Of a stretch of 64,000 bases of DNA, positions 40,537 through 50,909 are shown piece after piece; the stretch's first letter is position 1; every line of letters begins with the position of its first letter. This stretch comes from Nocardia kruczakiae NBRC 101016 (GTDB taxonomy: Bacteria; Actinomycetota; Actinomycetes; Mycobacteriales; Mycobacteriaceae): assembly GCF_001612965.1 (NCBI RefSeq), contig NZ_BDBL01000011.1, positions 86,047-150,046 of the forward strand, written 5' to 3'. Both the position numbers and the translations under genes were made by a program. A model generated the notes under the pieces. That model was not told the DNA's origin, searched no databases, and worked only from the letters and a program-made list of their open reading frames with translations.

Positions 40537-41541
40537 TCAGCCGGCCGCGATGCCGGTGATCAGCGTGCGTCCCGATTCCGCTCGGGTGCTGATGATCTGG
40601 GTGAACGCATGCGGCTGTTCGTCCGGCTTCTGCTGGGTGAGGCGGACTTCCCATTGGCCCTCGTCTCCGGTGCGGGTGATCTGCACGCAGTAACGGGTGC
40701 CGACCGGCACCTGATTGATGCCGCGCTGGATCTGGTCGGCCGGCGGGACCGACGAGTCGTCGGCGACGACCGCGCGGGCGGCGTACCCCGAACGCTGAAC
40801 GTAGTACGCCCGCTCGAAGGCCAGGATGGCGTCCGGGCCACTCGCGGTGCCTCCGGGGTCGGTCCCGGAGACCACCTCCGCGGTGCGCTGCTGCTCGCAG
40901 CCGTCGGTGGCGATCGTCGAGGTCGCCGCGGCCGTGGTCGTGGGCGGCGGTGGGGTCGCACTCACCGAAGTGGGCACCGGCACCGCCGCGACCATCGGCG
41001 GTTTGGTCGCGACCGGCTGGGACCGTTTCCCGGTATGGATGACGGTCAACACCACCGAGACGACGACGATGCCCACACCGATCAGAGTGATTGCGGCCAG
41101 CAGCTTTTCACCGCGACGGTGGTCGCGGCGCGGACCGGCCTGGCGTGGGCGCGGACGCCGCAGCGCGGGACCGGGGTTACCGCCCGAGCGGTCGACGATA
41201 TGCGGAATCAACGTCGACTTGTCGACCAGATCCGGATCGGTCAGCGGCCCACCGACCGGGATGCGGCGCGGTTCCGGTTCCACCTCCGGCTCCGGCTCGG
41301 GCGTGCGCTGCCCGGGTTCCAGCCACTGCTCCCACTCCCCCGACGGATAGGCCGCCGCCTCCGGACCGGTCCGGGCCGGCGGCACGGCGACGGCGCCGGG
41401 ATAGGCCGCCGCGGCCGGGCGGTTCGGATTTCGCCGGCCCGACCGCCGCTTACGGCCCTGTTTACCGACGGGAGTCCGGACCATCGGCAGGCCGAGGTCG
41501 AATGGGTTGTCCTGCTGCGGGTCCGGCTCAGACCGTGTCAT
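40537..41541 (-). CDS. Single-pass membrane protein with outer domain, unknown function
   Basis: 334 aa. A long cytoplasmic Pro/Arg-rich N-terminus (about 1-140) precedes a basic cluster and one transmembrane helix (about 145-170, LLAAITLIGVGIVVVSVVLTVI). A Thr/Pro linker and an outer domain with two Cys follow (DGCEQQR, TRYCVQITR), probably a disulfide. The domain looks like the SnoaL/NTF2-type extracellular modules common in mycobacterial membrane proteins, but I cannot confirm it. Its start overlaps the upstream gene by 14 bases, so it belongs to the Rv3440c-Rv3439c-like operon. Confidence 0.8.
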   Translation of the reverse strand: MTRSEPDPQQDNPFDLGLPMVRTPVGKQGRKRRSGRRNPNRPAAAAYPGAVAVPPARTGPEAAAYPSGEWEQWLEPGQRTPEPEPEVEPEPRRIPVGGPLTDPDLVDKSTLIPHIVDRSGGNPGPALRRPRPRQAGPRRDHRRGEKLLAAITLIGVGIVVVSVVLTVIHTGKRSQPVATKPPMVAAVPVPTSVSATPPPPTTTAAATSTIATDGCEQQRTAEVVSGTDPGGTASGPDAILAFERAYYVQRSGYAARAVVADDSSVPPADQIQRGINQVPVGTRYCVQITRTGDEGQWEVRLTQQKPDEQPHAFTQIISTRAESGRTLITGIAAG

Positions 41542-42898
41542 CGCCGAAGTCGCCGATCACGGCGGCGGGAACCGTTGTCTCGGCCGCCGGCACAGTGACA
41601 CCGAGCTGGCCGTCGCGAGGTTTGTGGTCCTGTCCGCTGCCTGCCGGCGGCGGCAAGGCCATACCTCCGGCCACCCCGCCCGGATGCGCCGGCTCCGGCG
41701 CGGGTGCGGGTGGTGCGGGCGCCGGTGGCTTCGGCATCGGCGGCGGGTCGGCAGGTGGCGGCAGGATGGACGACGGTGACGGGGGCGGCGGATCGGATTT
41801 GTCGGCCGGGGTCTTGTCGGCCGGCGCCTTGTCGGGTGCGGGGGCGCCCGGAATGATCGAGCCCGTTCCCGTCGTTCCGGGAGCCGTCTTACCGGGGCCG
41901 AAGTCGAACAGCTTCGCCGAATCTCCGGAATTCCCCGCCGGATTGGTCTTGTCACCGGTGGCGTGGTCCGGATTGATCAGCTGCGGTATCGCCTGGTCGA
42001 CCGAGGAGGCCACCGTGTCGATGGTGTGCGTGCCGACCTCGGCGATCTTGTCGATCAGGTGGGTACCGATATCCACACCGGCATTGATGGCCGAGGTGCC
42101 GACCTGCACACCGGCCTGCACGAGCAGCTGCTGTAGTTGCAGCTGGGCCAGCTGCGCCGGATCGATCGGCTGACCGGGCGCCATCCCGTATTGCGCTGGG
42201 ACCGTGCCGTATTGGCCCGGAACCGCACCGTAGGTGCTGGGCAGGACCGTAGCGGGCGTATCTCCCCACGACTGCGAGGAGTTGAGTCCGGCCGGCGTGG
42301 TGACCGTGAGCGGACCCATCTCGTCCAATCGGCGCGAGTGATCGTCCATTTCGGTGCGTGCGGAGGTGACGGTGGTGATCGCGTCGCGTAGCGCCTGGGT
42401 GGCCCGATTGATCACGGCGTCGGTATCCGGCGCGGCGGTGGCGTTGCCGAGGATGGTTCGAGCGTCGCGCCGGAAATCGGCGATGATCCGGTCCATCCGG
42501 CCGGCCGCCCGCGCACTGGTCGCGTGGGCGTCGGCCAGGACGCCCAGGTAGGCCGGGCCGCGGTCGGAGATGTCACCGATCTGAGTTTGCGTGGTGCGCA
42601 ATGCCGGAACGGCCGCGTCGGAGCCCGGACCCGTCCAGGTGGATTCCAGCGCGTGGACGCCCTCGCGGTGTGGTCCCTCGGTGTCCGCGGCCTGTGTGGA
42701 CGCGCTGGACAGAGCGCCGGTGATGGTCGCGGCGGGCGTCGCGACTCCGGTACCCAGTGAGGCACGCAGGTCCAGCAGCGGCCGGACCAGGGTCGCGACG
42801 ATCGGCGGATCGACGGACGGATCGGAGGTCGTTGCGGGCGTGGTGGTGTCGTTGCGCGCGGCGGCGGACCGGCGGCGCAATGCGGTCGGGCGCCTCAT
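41528..42898 (-). CDS. Rv3439c-like Ala/Pro-rich secretion-associated protein
   Basis: 456 aa. The N-terminal half is helical (about residues 30-250), with a four-helix look and the ESX-substrate-type sequence TWTGPGSDAAVPALR, in which WTGPGS resembles a WxG turn. The C-terminal half is Pro/Ala-rich and disordered. Size, composition and position (after an Rv3440c-like gene beside glmM) match M. tuberculosis Rv3439c. Probably a type VII secretion substrate of the EspA/PPE style; this is inference. The ATG overlaps the upstream stop by 4 bases. Confidence 0.78.
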   Translation of the reverse strand: MRRPTALRRRSAAARNDTTTPATTSDPSVDPPIVATLVRPLLDLRASLGTGVATPAATITGALSSASTQAADTEGPHREGVHALESTWTGPGSDAAVPALRTTQTQIGDISDRGPAYLGVLADAHATSARAAGRMDRIIADFRRDARTILGNATAAPDTDAVINRATQALRDAITTVTSARTEMDDHSRRLDEMGPLTVTTPAGLNSSQSWGDTPATVLPSTYGAVPGQYGTVPAQYGMAPGQPIDPAQLAQLQLQQLLVQAGVQVGTSAINAGVDIGTHLIDKIAEVGTHTIDTVASSVDQAIPQLINPDHATGDKTNPAGNSGDSAKLFDFGPGKTAPGTTGTGSIIPGAPAPDKAPADKTPADKSDPPPPSPSSILPPPADPPPMPKPPAPAPPAPAPEPAHPGGVAGGMALPPPAGSGQDHKPRDGQLGVTVPAAETTVPAAVIGDFGDDTV

Positions 42899-43302
42899 GA
42901 CCGCGACTCCGTCCGGGTGATCGCGACGGCCGAATCCTCGTCGGTGCCCTGCACACCCGCGGTATAGGTGTTCAGGCCACGCCCGTAGGCCGAGACCAGT
43001 TTGCCCGCGGTGGACAGCGCCTGCGCGTGTTCGGAGACCGCGGCCGCGAATTTGGCGGCGAAGTCCGCTCCCACCAGCCCCAGGTCGGTGGCCAGCTGCT
43101 GTGGGTCGACCGCGCCGGCCGTCACGGACGCCGCCGAAGCGAGCTGTTGGGAAACGGTATTCGCGATGGCCGTATAGGCCGCCATCGCCGCGGGATCGAC
43201 CCGCAGCACCGTATCCGGAGCGGATGCGGTGGCGGTCGGCGGCGGGGCCGAATTCGCGGAGTCGTCGAGCGTCGGAGACTTGTCAAGCTTCAGCGGGTCC
43301 AC
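42895..43302 (-). CDS. Rv3440c/EspC-like small helical protein
   Basis: 135 aa. Two long helices (about 40-120) follow a Ser/Ala-rich N-terminus, as in EspC/DUF2580-type partners of type VII substrates (MAAYTAIANTVSQQLASAA, FAAKFAAAVSEHAQALS). The GTG start has GAGGGGG about 6 nt upstream. First gene of a three-gene overlapping operon with the Rv3439c-like protein. Confidence 0.75.
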   Translation of the reverse strand: MDPLKLDKSPTLDDSANSAPPPTATASAPDTVLRVDPAAMAAYTAIANTVSQQLASAASVTAGAVDPQQLATDLGLVGADFAAKFAAAVSEHAQALSTAGKLVSAYGRGLNTYTAGVQGTDEDSAVAITRTESRS

Positions 43303-43604
43303 TGTTCCCCCTCACGGAAATCAAGCTTCGCTGTCGCGTCATGATCTGCGTCCAACAATACTTCCCGGAGCCGACAGTCGCGCCCCGATCTCGGGGACCG
43401 TCGGCGCGCCGACGACTTCCGCAGGCCCCCTGCAGGATCCGCCGCCGACCGCCGACACTCGCGATGACCAGCCGATATTCGGACGATGATGCGCGGACGC
43501 CGCCCTCGTGGCCGCGCGGTCACCACTCGCCAACGGCCTATACAGCCGCACCCCTACTCGGCGTACGCACCCCGTTCATCGCGCCGCCCTACGTGCCCGC
43601 GGGC
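43303..43604. other. Intergenic region between glmM and the Rv3440c-like operon
   Basis: 302 bases with no convincing gene. A TATTGT hexamer on the minus strand near 43360 may be the -10 of the Rv3440c-like operon. I see no clear terminator for glmM. Confidence 0.5.
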
Positions 43605-44972
43605 TCAGACCGCGGCCACACATTTGGCGAGATCGTCGGCGAGTTGTTTGGCGCGATGCGAATCGGTCGCCTCCACCATGACCCGGATCAGCTGTTCGGT
43701 CCCGCTCGGCCGCAACAGGACTCGGCCGTTGTCGCCGAGCACTCGCTCGGCCTCCGCCACCGCCTCGCGAACCTCCGGCGCGGCGGCGACCGCGGCTTTG
43801 TCGGCGACCGGAACATTGACCAGAACCTGTGGCACGGTCGTCATGACACTGGCCAGATCGGCCAGGCCGCGACCGGTTTCGACCATCCTGGCCATCAGTT
43901 TCAGACCCGTCAGCAGCCCGTCGCCCGTGGTGCCGTACCGCGGGAAGACCAGATGTCCGGACTGCTCACCGCCCAGGCTGTAGCCACCGCGGCGCAACTC
44001 CTCCAGTACATAGCGATCGCCGACCGCTGTTGTGCGTACGGTGATTCCCGCATCGCGGAGCGCGATGTGCAGACCCAGATTGCTCATCACGGTCGCTACC
44101 AAGGTGTTCTGCACCAGCTCGCCCGATTCGTGCATCGCCAGGGCGAGGATCGCCATGATCGCGTCGCCGTCGACCACGGAACCGGAACCGTCGACCGCCA
44201 GGCAGCGATCGGCGTCGCCGTCGTGGGCCAGGCCCAGATCGGCGCCATGTTCGAGCACCGCGCGCTGAATATGCTCGAGATGCGTGGACCCGCATCGGTC
44301 GTTGATGTTGAGCCCGTTCGGTTCGGCGTTGATCGCGACCACGCGCGCGCCCGCCTCGCGGTACGCGGCCGGGCCGACGTCGGATGCCGCGCCGTGCGCA
44401 CAGTCGACGACCACGGTGACGCCGGACAGATCGCGGCCGGTGGCCTCCACCAGATGTTCGACGTAGCGCTCGTGGGTGCCGGCCAGGCTGTAATGGTCCT
44501 CGACATGACCGTCGACGCCGGAGAGGCTGAGCACCCGGCCGATACCGGCACCGGTCGGACGCACGAAACTCTTCGCGCGGACCAGTTCCTCGATCTTGTC
44601 CTCGACGGTGTCGTCGAGTTTGTGACCGCCCGCGGCGAAGATCTTGATGCCGTTGTCGGGCATGGCGTTGTGCGAGGCGGAGATCATCACGCCCAGGCAG
44701 GCGTCATAGGCGGCGGTCAGATACGCGACCGCCGGGGTCGGCAGGACCCCGACCGAGAGCACACTCATCCCGGCGGCGGTCAGACCGGCGGTCACCGCGG
44801 CCTCCAGCATCTCGCCGCTGGCGCGCGGATCGCGGCCGACCACCGCCACCGCGCGCGATCTGCCCCGGCCCAGCACCTGGGCCGCGGCTGCCGAAATCTG
44901 CAGTGCCAGTTCCGGACTCAGCGAGTCGTTGGCAAGGCCGCGGACTCCGTCGGTACCGAACAAACGCCCCAT
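43605..44972 (-). CDS. glmM: Phosphoglucosamine mutase
   Basis: 455 aa. It converts glucosamine-6-P to glucosamine-1-P, the step after GlmS towards UDP-GlcNAc. The phosphoserine loop is [14 protein letters not shown] (catalytic Ser at about residue 100), the Mg loop is HDGDADR, the substrate loop GEQSGH and the phosphate-binding end [17 protein letters not shown] lies about 8 nt before the ATG. It follows rpsI/rplM as in mycobacteria. Confidence 0.98.
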   Translation of the reverse strand: MGRLFGTDGVRGLANDSLSPELALQISAAAAQVLGRGRSRAVAVVGRDPRASGEMLEAAVTAGLTAAGMSVLSVGVLPTPAVAYLTAAYDACLGVMISASHNAMPDNGIKIFAAGGHKLDDTVEDKIEELVRAKSFVRPTGAGIGRVLSLSGVDGHVEDHYSLAGTHERYVEHLVEATGRDLSGVTVVVDCAHGAASDVGPAAYREAGARVVAINAEPNGLNINDRCGSTHLEHIQRAVLEHGADLGLAHDGDADRCLAVDGSGSVVDGDAIMAILALAMHESGELVQNTLVATVMSNLGLHIALRDAGITVRTTAVGDRYVLEELRRGGYSLGGEQSGHLVFPRYGTTGDGLLTGLKLMARMVETGRGLADLASVMTTVPQVLVNVPVADKAAVAAAPEVREAVAEAERVLGDNGRVLLRPSGTEQLIRVMVEATDSHRAKQLADDLAKCVAAV

Positions 44973-45066
44973 CTATCTCGCCCCTCGAGTTGAATTGCGG
45001 TGGGCGCGGAGACCCTGCGTCGCGGACGCAGGCTGCCCGCCCCGGCCTACCGTCGATCGATACAGC

Positions 45067-45104
45067 ACGAGAGCAGGCGCCCGGGAGTGGGCGCCTGCTC
45101 TCGT
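45067..45104 (-). terminator. Terminator of the rplM-rpsI operon
   Basis: A perfect 16-bp stem (acgagagcaggcgccc) with loop GGGAGT lies about 75 nt after rpsI and before glmM. A second inverted repeat with 9-bp arms (45124-45132 / 45152-45160) lies between it and rpsI. Confidence 0.8.
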
Positions 45105-45177
45105 ACGGGGTCGCGTCGGCCGTGCTCCCACCGGCACACCGTGCGGGTGCGGGTGGGAGCGGCCGCGCGCTGCAAGA

Positions 45178-45690
45178 TCAGCGCTTCGAGTACTGCGGAG
45201 CCTTGCGGGCCTTCTTGAGGCCGTACTTCTTACGCTCGGTGGCACGCGGGTCACGCGTCAGGAAGCCGGCCCGCTTCAGGGCGGGACGATCGTCCGGGGT
45301 GACCTCGATCAGCGCGCGGGCGATGGCGAGGCGCAACGCGCCGGCCTGACCCGACGGGCCGCCGCCGACCAGGCGGGCGTGCACATCGAAGGCTTCGGTG
45401 CGCTCGACGGTGACCAGCGGGGACTTCACCAGCTGCTGGTGCACCTTGTTCGGGAAGTAGTCCTCGATGGTGCGGCCGTTGAGCACGAACTGGCCGGAAC
45501 CCGGGACCAGGCGAACCCGGACCACGGCCTCCTTGCGGCGGCCGACGGTCTGCACCGGGCGGTCGATCACGACCGGCGCGGCGAAGCCCTCGGACTCGGT
45601 GTACTCGGCGTCGTAGCCGGCACCCTCGTCGACGACCTCCGCGGCGGCGTCTTCGACGTATTCCTCGTTGAATTCCTCAGGAGCGGTCAC
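45178..45690 (-). CDS. rpsI: 30S ribosomal protein S9
   Basis: 170 aa. The conserved core is [19 protein letters not shown], then [19 protein letters not shown] and the basic end [21 protein letters not shown] that reaches the P site. An acidic N-terminal extension of about 45 residues is typical of actinobacteria. The GTG overlaps the rplM stop by 4 bases. Confidence 0.98.
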   Translation of the reverse strand: MTAPEEFNEEYVEDAAAEVVDEGAGYDAEYTESEGFAAPVVIDRPVQTVGRRKEAVVRVRLVPGSGQFVLNGRTIEDYFPNKVHQQLVKSPLVTVERTEAFDVHARLVGGGPSGQAGALRLAIARALIEVTPDDRPALKRAGFLTRDPRATERKKYGLKKARKAPQYSKR

Positions 45691-46130
45691 TGGGCCACCT
45701 GCTTGATCTCGAACGGAACGGGCTGCTGGGCCGCGTGCGGATGCGACGCGCCACCGTAGACCTTCAACTTGCGCGCGATCTGGTTGCCCAGCTTGTTCTT
45801 CGGGATCATGCCCTTGACGGCACGCTCCACGACGCGCTCCGGCCGGGTGTCGAGCAGCTGCCCGACAGACCGGGACTTCAGGCCACCGGGGTGCCCGGAG
45901 TGGGTGTAGAGGAGCTTGTCCTCACGCTTGTTGCCGGAGACGGCAACCTTGTCGGCGTTGATGATGATGACGAAGTCGCCACCATCGACGTTGGGGGCGT
46001 AGGTCGGCTTGTTCTTGCCACGCAGCAGATTCGCTGCCTGCACGGCAAGGCGGCCGAGCACTACGTCAGTGGCGTCGATGACGTACCACTGCCGGGTCAC
46101 GTCACCCGCCTTCGGGCTGTACGTAGGCAC
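45687..46130 (-). CDS. rplM: 50S ribosomal protein L13
   Basis: 147 aa. Diagnostic segments are [46 protein letters not shown] and [11 protein letters not shown]. The GTG has AGGGA about 6 nt upstream. A TATCGT hexamer at 46266-46261 could be the -10, giving a leader of about 120 nt, typical of autoregulated L13 operons. Confidence 0.98.
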   Translation of the reverse strand: MPTYSPKAGDVTRQWYVIDATDVVLGRLAVQAANLLRGKNKPTYAPNVDGGDFVIIINADKVAVSGNKREDKLLYTHSGHPGGLKSRSVGQLLDTRPERVVERAVKGMIPKNKLGNQIARKLKVYGGASHPHAAQQPVPFEIKQVAQ

Positions 46131-46306
46131 AGTGCTTCCCTGTCTGTCGTTGATGTTCTGCCAGCCAGGCGAACGGTCGAGTGATCCCGGCGGCCGGTGG
46201 AGACCCGGGGCTCGTGTGACGGTACGGACGAATCCGCGACGTACCGCACGCCGAACGACGACGATACCAGGACCGGTTCGGGGTCCCGAAATCGCCTCCG
46301 CACTCG

Positions 46307-48085
46307 TCAGATGTGAATCGGCGGGCCCGAGTCGAACGTGCCGGGGACCGTCGGGACGACGTAGTGCAGATTGTCGACCGCCAGATGCGCACAGGGATGG
46401 TCGGCGACCGTCCGCATACCCGGCCCCGGGCGCTCGACCGCATTCGGCGTGACCGAGCAGGCGGGGCTGGGCTCGGGTGCGCGTGACACCTTGTCCACGG
46501 CCGGCCACGAGCCGAAATCGGATCCCGCGCCGACGCCACCCAGCGAGCGTGCGTCGAAGGCCGCGGCGCCGTCGGTCCGTGCGGCGGCGGCTCCGGCTGC
46601 CGCCGCGGCGGCCGAAATGTGTTCGGGAAGCGGCCGGGCCATGTGATCTGCCTCACCGTCAGCGTGGATCGCGAGCGCCGCCAGCGCTACCGCCCCGACG
46701 ATCGTCGGGGCTCCGAACAGATTGTCCTTGACCTTGCTCCACAGCTTGCCCTTGTGGGCGTGTTCCTCGTCATCCGGTTGTTCCCCGGCCGATGACCGAC
46801 CACCGGATTCGGTGGTCCGCTGATCATCGACCGGGCCGGCCGGGGGGCGGGTGAACCTGCTTTCCAACTGGCCGGCCTCCCGGGTCATCCGGGTGGTCGG
46901 CTCGCCGGTGGGCAGCGCCTGCGTGCTCGATGCGGGCCCGGCGTCACGCGCCGCGTGCCGGCCCTCGGCGACCCCGTGCGGATTCGGCGGCTCCAGGCGA
47001 CGATGCGGTTCGGCAGGCGGGCGGGCGGGTTCCGGCGCACCGGCGTCCTGCCACGCATGCCGGCCCACGTTCTCGGGCCGGGAATCCGATTGCGGCGCAC
47101 CGCGATTCGGGATGCTGTGGTTCGACGCCGCCTGCATCGGCCCGGGTCGCGGCGGACCCGGCTGATTCGGCACAGCAGGACCGGGCTGATTCGGCACCGC
47201 CGGACCCGGCTGATTCGGCACCGCCGGGCCCTGCCCCGCCTCGGCGTATTCGCTGTCGGTGACGAGCAGATGCGCGGCCCCCAGCACCAGGGCGTGCATC
47301 GGATGATCGGCGACCCGCAGCCGGGCGCCCAGGTGGTTCTGGAACGCCAGCCGCAGCGCGTCGTTGAAACACACGTTGCCGGTGAGCAGCACCGTCGAGG
47401 TGTCGGCGCCGATCGAGCGGGCCGCGGCCATCACCTCGATGACGACGTTGTCCGCCGAATGGGCGTCTCGCATCGAATCCGGGGTGATAGGCACCCCGAC
47501 CGATTCGGTGGGCTGCTCGTCGTCCCCGTCGACGGCCACCACCAGGCAGACCCGGCCGTCGGAATAGACGCCGGTCGCGCCCACACCCCGGCGACCGTGC
47601 GCGGGCGGCTGTACGAGCCCGAGGGCCCGCACGTAGCCGGACAGCGCCACGGATTCGGGCAGCGGGTCGGTGAGGACGTCCATCTGCTCGACCAGACGGC
47701 AGTACTCCTCGACCTTCTCGTCGGGCCAGTCGTCCGGGAACGGCAGCGCCACGACGTCGGGCTTGCCGCGCAACCGGCTGCCGATCGCGGCGAGCGGGTT
47801 GTAGAGCCGGGCCCGGAACACCAACTCCGCCGGCCAGGTCGCCCCCGCGATACGAATCTGCTGATGCCCCAGGATGTCGCGCACGTCGGAGACCGCGATG
47901 CCCAGATCGGGCCGCTGCCGGTCCACGCCCGCGGTGTGCAGTCGCCCGGACTTGTCCGCCAGCAAATACGCAGGCGGCGTATATGTGCCTTCCACCTGGA
48001 CCGGGCGGATCGGTGTCCCACCGCCACCGGCGGCCACGGACACCACATCCCATCCGAGATGTATCGCCCCAACTCGAGCCGTCAC
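46307..48085 (-). CDS. Hsp70-fold protein with Pro-rich C-terminal half
   Basis: About 592 aa. The N-terminal 280 residues look like a degenerate actin/Hsp70 fold: [16 protein letters not shown], the strand [35 protein letters not shown] and the final [11 protein letters not shown]. The middle is a Pro/Gln-rich disordered region with three tandem eight-residue GPAVPNQP repeats. One membrane-like segment ([15 protein letters not shown]) is followed by an Ala-rich outer tail. A CACACT hexamer 7 nt upstream supports GTG 48085; ATG 48091 is the alternative. It is the first gene after rplM, where mycobacteria have esxT. Confidence 0.72.
   Translation of the reverse strand: MTARVGAIHLGWDVVSVAAGGGGTPIRPVQVEGTYTPPAYLLADKSGRLHTAGVDRQRPDLGIAVSDVRDILGHQQIRIAGATWPAELVFRARLYNPLAAIGSRLRGKPDVVALPFPDDWPDEKVEEYCRLVEQMDVLTDPLPESVALSGYVRALGLVQPPAHGRRGVGATGVYSDGRVCLVVAVDGDDEQPTESVGVPITPDSMRDAHSADNVVIEVMAAARSIGADTSTVLLTGNVCFNDALRLAFQNHLGARLRVADHPMHALVLGAAHLLVTDSEYAEAGQGPAVPNQPGPAVPNQPGPAVPNQPGPPRPGPMQAASNHSIPNRGAPQSDSRPENVGRHAWQDAGAPEPARPPAEPHRRLEPPNPHGVAEGRHAARDAGPASSTQALPTGEPTTRMTREAGQLESRFTRPPAGPVDDQRTTESGGRSSAGEQPDDEEHAHKGKLWSKVKDNLFGAPTIVGAVALAALAIHADGEADHMARPLPEHISAAAAAAGAAAARTDGAAAFDARSLGGVGAGSDFGSWPAVDKVSRAPEPSPACSVTPNAVERPGPGMRTVADHPCAHLAVDNLHYVVPTVPGTFDSGPPIHI
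47160..47231. repeat. Three 24-bp tandem repeats inside the Hsp70-fold gene
   Basis: Units at 47160, 47184 and 47208 share ggctgattcggcac and differ at a few third positions. They encode the GPAVPNQP repeats of the disordered linker. Confidence 0.85.
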
Positions 48086-48176
48086 ATGCATAAGTGTGCC
48101 TGCTGTCGCGCCGGGACGCTCGGGGCAGGTCCGATTAGTGCGCGCATTCCCCGTCGATGCTCGTCATCGGCCCCGT

Positions 48177-50798
48177 TCACGCGGCCGACTTCTTCAGCCG
48201 CAGACGCCACCACGTCAGCGTGGACAGCGCCGCGGTGAGCACGATCAGCATGCCGGCGTCGAGTAACCAGAAACCCGGCGTGTGCTGCCAGATCGCGTCC
48301 GGCTGGGCGTTGACGAACAGGGTGCGCAGATCGATGGTCGACGCGCCGCTGGCGAATCCCCAGCGCGACGGGAAGACATACGAAAGCTGTTCCAGCACCA
48401 CGCGATCGGTCACCGGAATCATGCCGCCGGCCATCACGAGCTGGCACATGATCATGACCACCAGCAACGGCATGACCTGTTCGTTCGATTTCGCAACGGT
48501 CGACAACAACAACCCGACCACCACACACGTCACCGCGGTCAGCGCGATATCGACGTAGAGCTCCACCCCGCCGGACGGGATGAGCGCCCCCTTCCCGGGC
48601 GGATTCTTCCCGGCCAGCACGATGGCCACCAGCACCGCCGACTGCAGCAGCGCCGCCACACCGAAGACCATCACCTTCGCCAGCAGATACGCCGAGGGCA
48701 GCAGGCCGACGGCCCGTTCCCGCAGGAAGATCGGGCGTTCCCCGACCAGGTCGCGCACGGTCAGCGTCGACCCCATGAAGCACGCGCCGAGGATGAGAAC
48801 GACCAGCAGCTGCTGGGATTCACTGCCTCCGGTGAGTTGCGGATGCAATTGACCGTCCGGCCCGAGAATCGGTGGCGCGGCGGCGAAACCGTTCTTTCCC
48901 GGCACGACCAGGCACAGCACGCCCAGCACGAACGGGAGGACCACCAGGAAGGCCAGGTAGCCGCGATCGGCCAGGATCAGGCGGACCTGCCGCCGCGACA
49001 ATGTCGACAGCTGTTTCCGGCCACTGGATTTCGGCGGTTGTCCCATCACGCCGCGGGGCGCGGCAGGCGGTGGCGGTGGCAGCGCCGCCTGCCGGGACCG
49101 GTAGTTCGCGAAGGCGCGGTCCGGTTCGGCGGCGACCCGCGCGAAGATCTCCGCCCAGTCGCTGGTCCCGAGAAAGTCACCGACCCCGGCCGGATGTCCG
49201 CAGAACGCGGTCTTGCCACCGGGTGCCAGCAGCAGCACCTGATCGCACATGTCCAGGCAGGCCACCGAGTGGGTGACCACGATGACGGTGCGCCCGGCGT
49301 CGGCCAGTTCGCGCAGCATGGTCATGACCTGCCGGTCCAGCGCCGGGTCGAGACCCGAGGTGGGTTCGTCGAGCAGCAGCAGGGCCGGACCGGTCAGCAG
49401 TTCCAGCGCCACCGAGGCGCGCTTGCGCTGACCGCCGGAGAGCCGATCGACGCGAGTATCGGCATGTTCGGTCAGCGAAAGTTCCTTCAGCACGCCGTCG
49501 ATGACCTGCTGGCGGTCGGCCTTCGAGGAGTCCGGCGGCAGCCGCAGTTCGGCGGCGAATCCCAGCGCCTGGCGCACGGTCAGCTGTCGATGCAGCACAT
49601 CGTCCTGAGGCACCATGCCGATACGACTGCGCATGGCCTCGTATTCGGCGTGCAGGTTGCGGCCCTCGAAGGTGACCACACCGGCCGACGGATGTGTCGT
49701 TCCGGCAATGAGTTTCGACAATGTCGACTTACCCGCGCCGGAGGGGCCGATGAGCGCGGTCAGGGTGCCGCGCCCGGCCTGCATGTTGACGTCCACCAGC
49801 AGTTGTTTGTTGCCTTCGACGACGAATCCGACGCCGTGCACACTCAGCCCCTGCTCGGTGACCGGCTTCTTGCGGTGCTTCAGCGTGCCTTCCTGCACGA
49901 CGAAGTCCACGTTGCCGATGGTGACGATGTCGCGCTCGCGCAGCGCCACCCGCTGCTCGCGGCGGCCGTTGACGAAGGTGCCGTTGGCCGAGCCGACATC
50001 CTCGAGGACGAGCCCCTCACCGCTCTTGACCAGGCGGGCGTGCCGGCGCGAGGCGAGCGGATCGTTGACGACGATCTGGTTGTCGCTGGTACGTCCGATG
50101 GTCAGGCCGCCGGCCGGAATGCGGTCGGCGCGTGCGATCGGCGCGGTCGAGGCCCGCGCGCGCACCGGCGGCAGCGCCGAGGTGTCGGCCTTGGTGGTCA
50201 TATTGACGTTCGGCACACCGCCCGAGCTGTGGGCCGCCGGAATCGGCTGGGACGGGCGCTGATTCGGCCGTTGCGCGTGACGCGACGGCGGCTGCGGCGC
50301 GGCCGGGCGGCGCACCTGCCCGGATTGCGGTGTGGGATGGGACGCTTGCCGACGCTGCTGCTGACCGCCACCGTGCTGACCGCCACCGTGCTGACCCCCG
50401 CCTCGCGGCCCGGAGTCGCGGGCGGGCGGATTCGGCGCACGACCCGGTGACTGTGCCCGGGTGGGCGGCGCGGGTGGCCGGAATTGCGCCTCCGGCAGCA
50501 GATGAACCAGCGGCCCCGTGATCGCGTCCCCGAGCCGGACGAGCATCGGCCGATCCACCGGAACGGGCCGCGTGATCCGCTGGGCGTCCACGAAAACCCC
50601 GTTGGTACTGCCGTTGTCGGAGAGCACCCAGGCGCCCCCCTGCCAGCCAAGTGTCGCGTGCACACGAGAGACCAGCGGACTGTCGACGAACACCGTTACC
50701 TCGGGCGCGCGGCCCAGAGTCACCTGCTGAGTGTTTTCGAAGATCCGATCGGTTCCCTCATGGCGCACGGTGATCTTCTGCGCCCCCGGTAATGACAT
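48177..50798 (-). CDS. Double-FHA ABC exporter (Rv1747 type)
   Basis: 873 aa single-chain ABC half-transporter. Two FHA phosphothreonine-binding domains: FHA1 (about 26-100; GRAPE, SRVHA, GSTNG) and FHA2 (about 231-302; GRTSDN, SRRHA, GSANG). They flank a Gln/His/Gly-rich linker with GGGQH repeats. The ABC domain (about 315-550) has GPSGAGKST, LSGGQRKR and LLLDEPTSGLD. The C-terminal ABC-2 membrane domain has about six helices. M. tuberculosis Rv1747 has this architecture, is phosphorylated by PknF and exports envelope lipids. A TATTAT box 7 nt upstream indicates a leaderless start at 50798. A Ser/Thr kinase gene lies 8 kb away. Confidence 0.93.
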   Translation of the reverse strand: MSLPGAQKITVRHEGTDRIFENTQQVTLGRAPEVTVFVDSPLVSRVHATLGWQGGAWVLSDNGSTNGVFVDAQRITRPVPVDRPMLVRLGDAITGPLVHLLPEAQFRPPAPPTRAQSPGRAPNPPARDSGPRGGGQHGGGQHGGGQQQRRQASHPTPQSGQVRRPAAPQPPSRHAQRPNQRPSQPIPAAHSSGGVPNVNMTTKADTSALPPVRARASTAPIARADRIPAGGLTIGRTSDNQIVVNDPLASRRHARLVKSGEGLVLEDVGSANGTFVNGRREQRVALRERDIVTIGNVDFVVQEGTLKHRKKPVTEQGLSVHGVGFVVEGNKQLLVDVNMQAGRGTLTALIGPSGAGKSTLSKLIAGTTHPSAGVVTFEGRNLHAEYEAMRSRIGMVPQDDVLHRQLTVRQALGFAAELRLPPDSSKADRQQVIDGVLKELSLTEHADTRVDRLSGGQRKRASVALELLTGPALLLLDEPTSGLDPALDRQVMTMLRELADAGRTVIVVTHSVACLDMCDQVLLLAPGGKTAFCGHPAGVGDFLGTSDWAEIFARVAAEPDRAFANYRSRQAALPPPPPAAPRGVMGQPPKSSGRKQLSTLSRRQVRLILADRGYLAFLVVLPFVLGVLCLVVPGKNGFAAAPPILGPDGQLHPQLTGGSESQQLLVVLILGACFMGSTLTVRDLVGERPIFLRERAVGLLPSAYLLAKVMVFGVAALLQSAVLVAIVLAGKNPPGKGALIPSGGVELYVDIALTAVTCVVVGLLLSTVAKSNEQVMPLLVVMIMCQLVMAGGMIPVTDRVVLEQLSYVFPSRWGFASGASTIDLRTLFVNAQPDAIWQHTPGFWLLDAGMLIVLTAALSTLTWWRLRLKKSAA

Positions 50799-50811
50799 GA
50801 GCCGGATAATA
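50799..50811 (-). promoter_or_regulatory. -10 box of a leaderless promoter
   Basis: Minus-strand TATTAT (50811-50806), 7-base spacer, ATG 50798. Confidence 0.65.
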
Positions 50812-50909
50812 TGCGATGGCCGTGACATCGGTGGGGCTCGAACGTGCCCCCGATCGCCGGGGGCGGCGCAGGTGACGCAGTGACTACCGGCCCGGGGAGG
50901 GATGGGGAG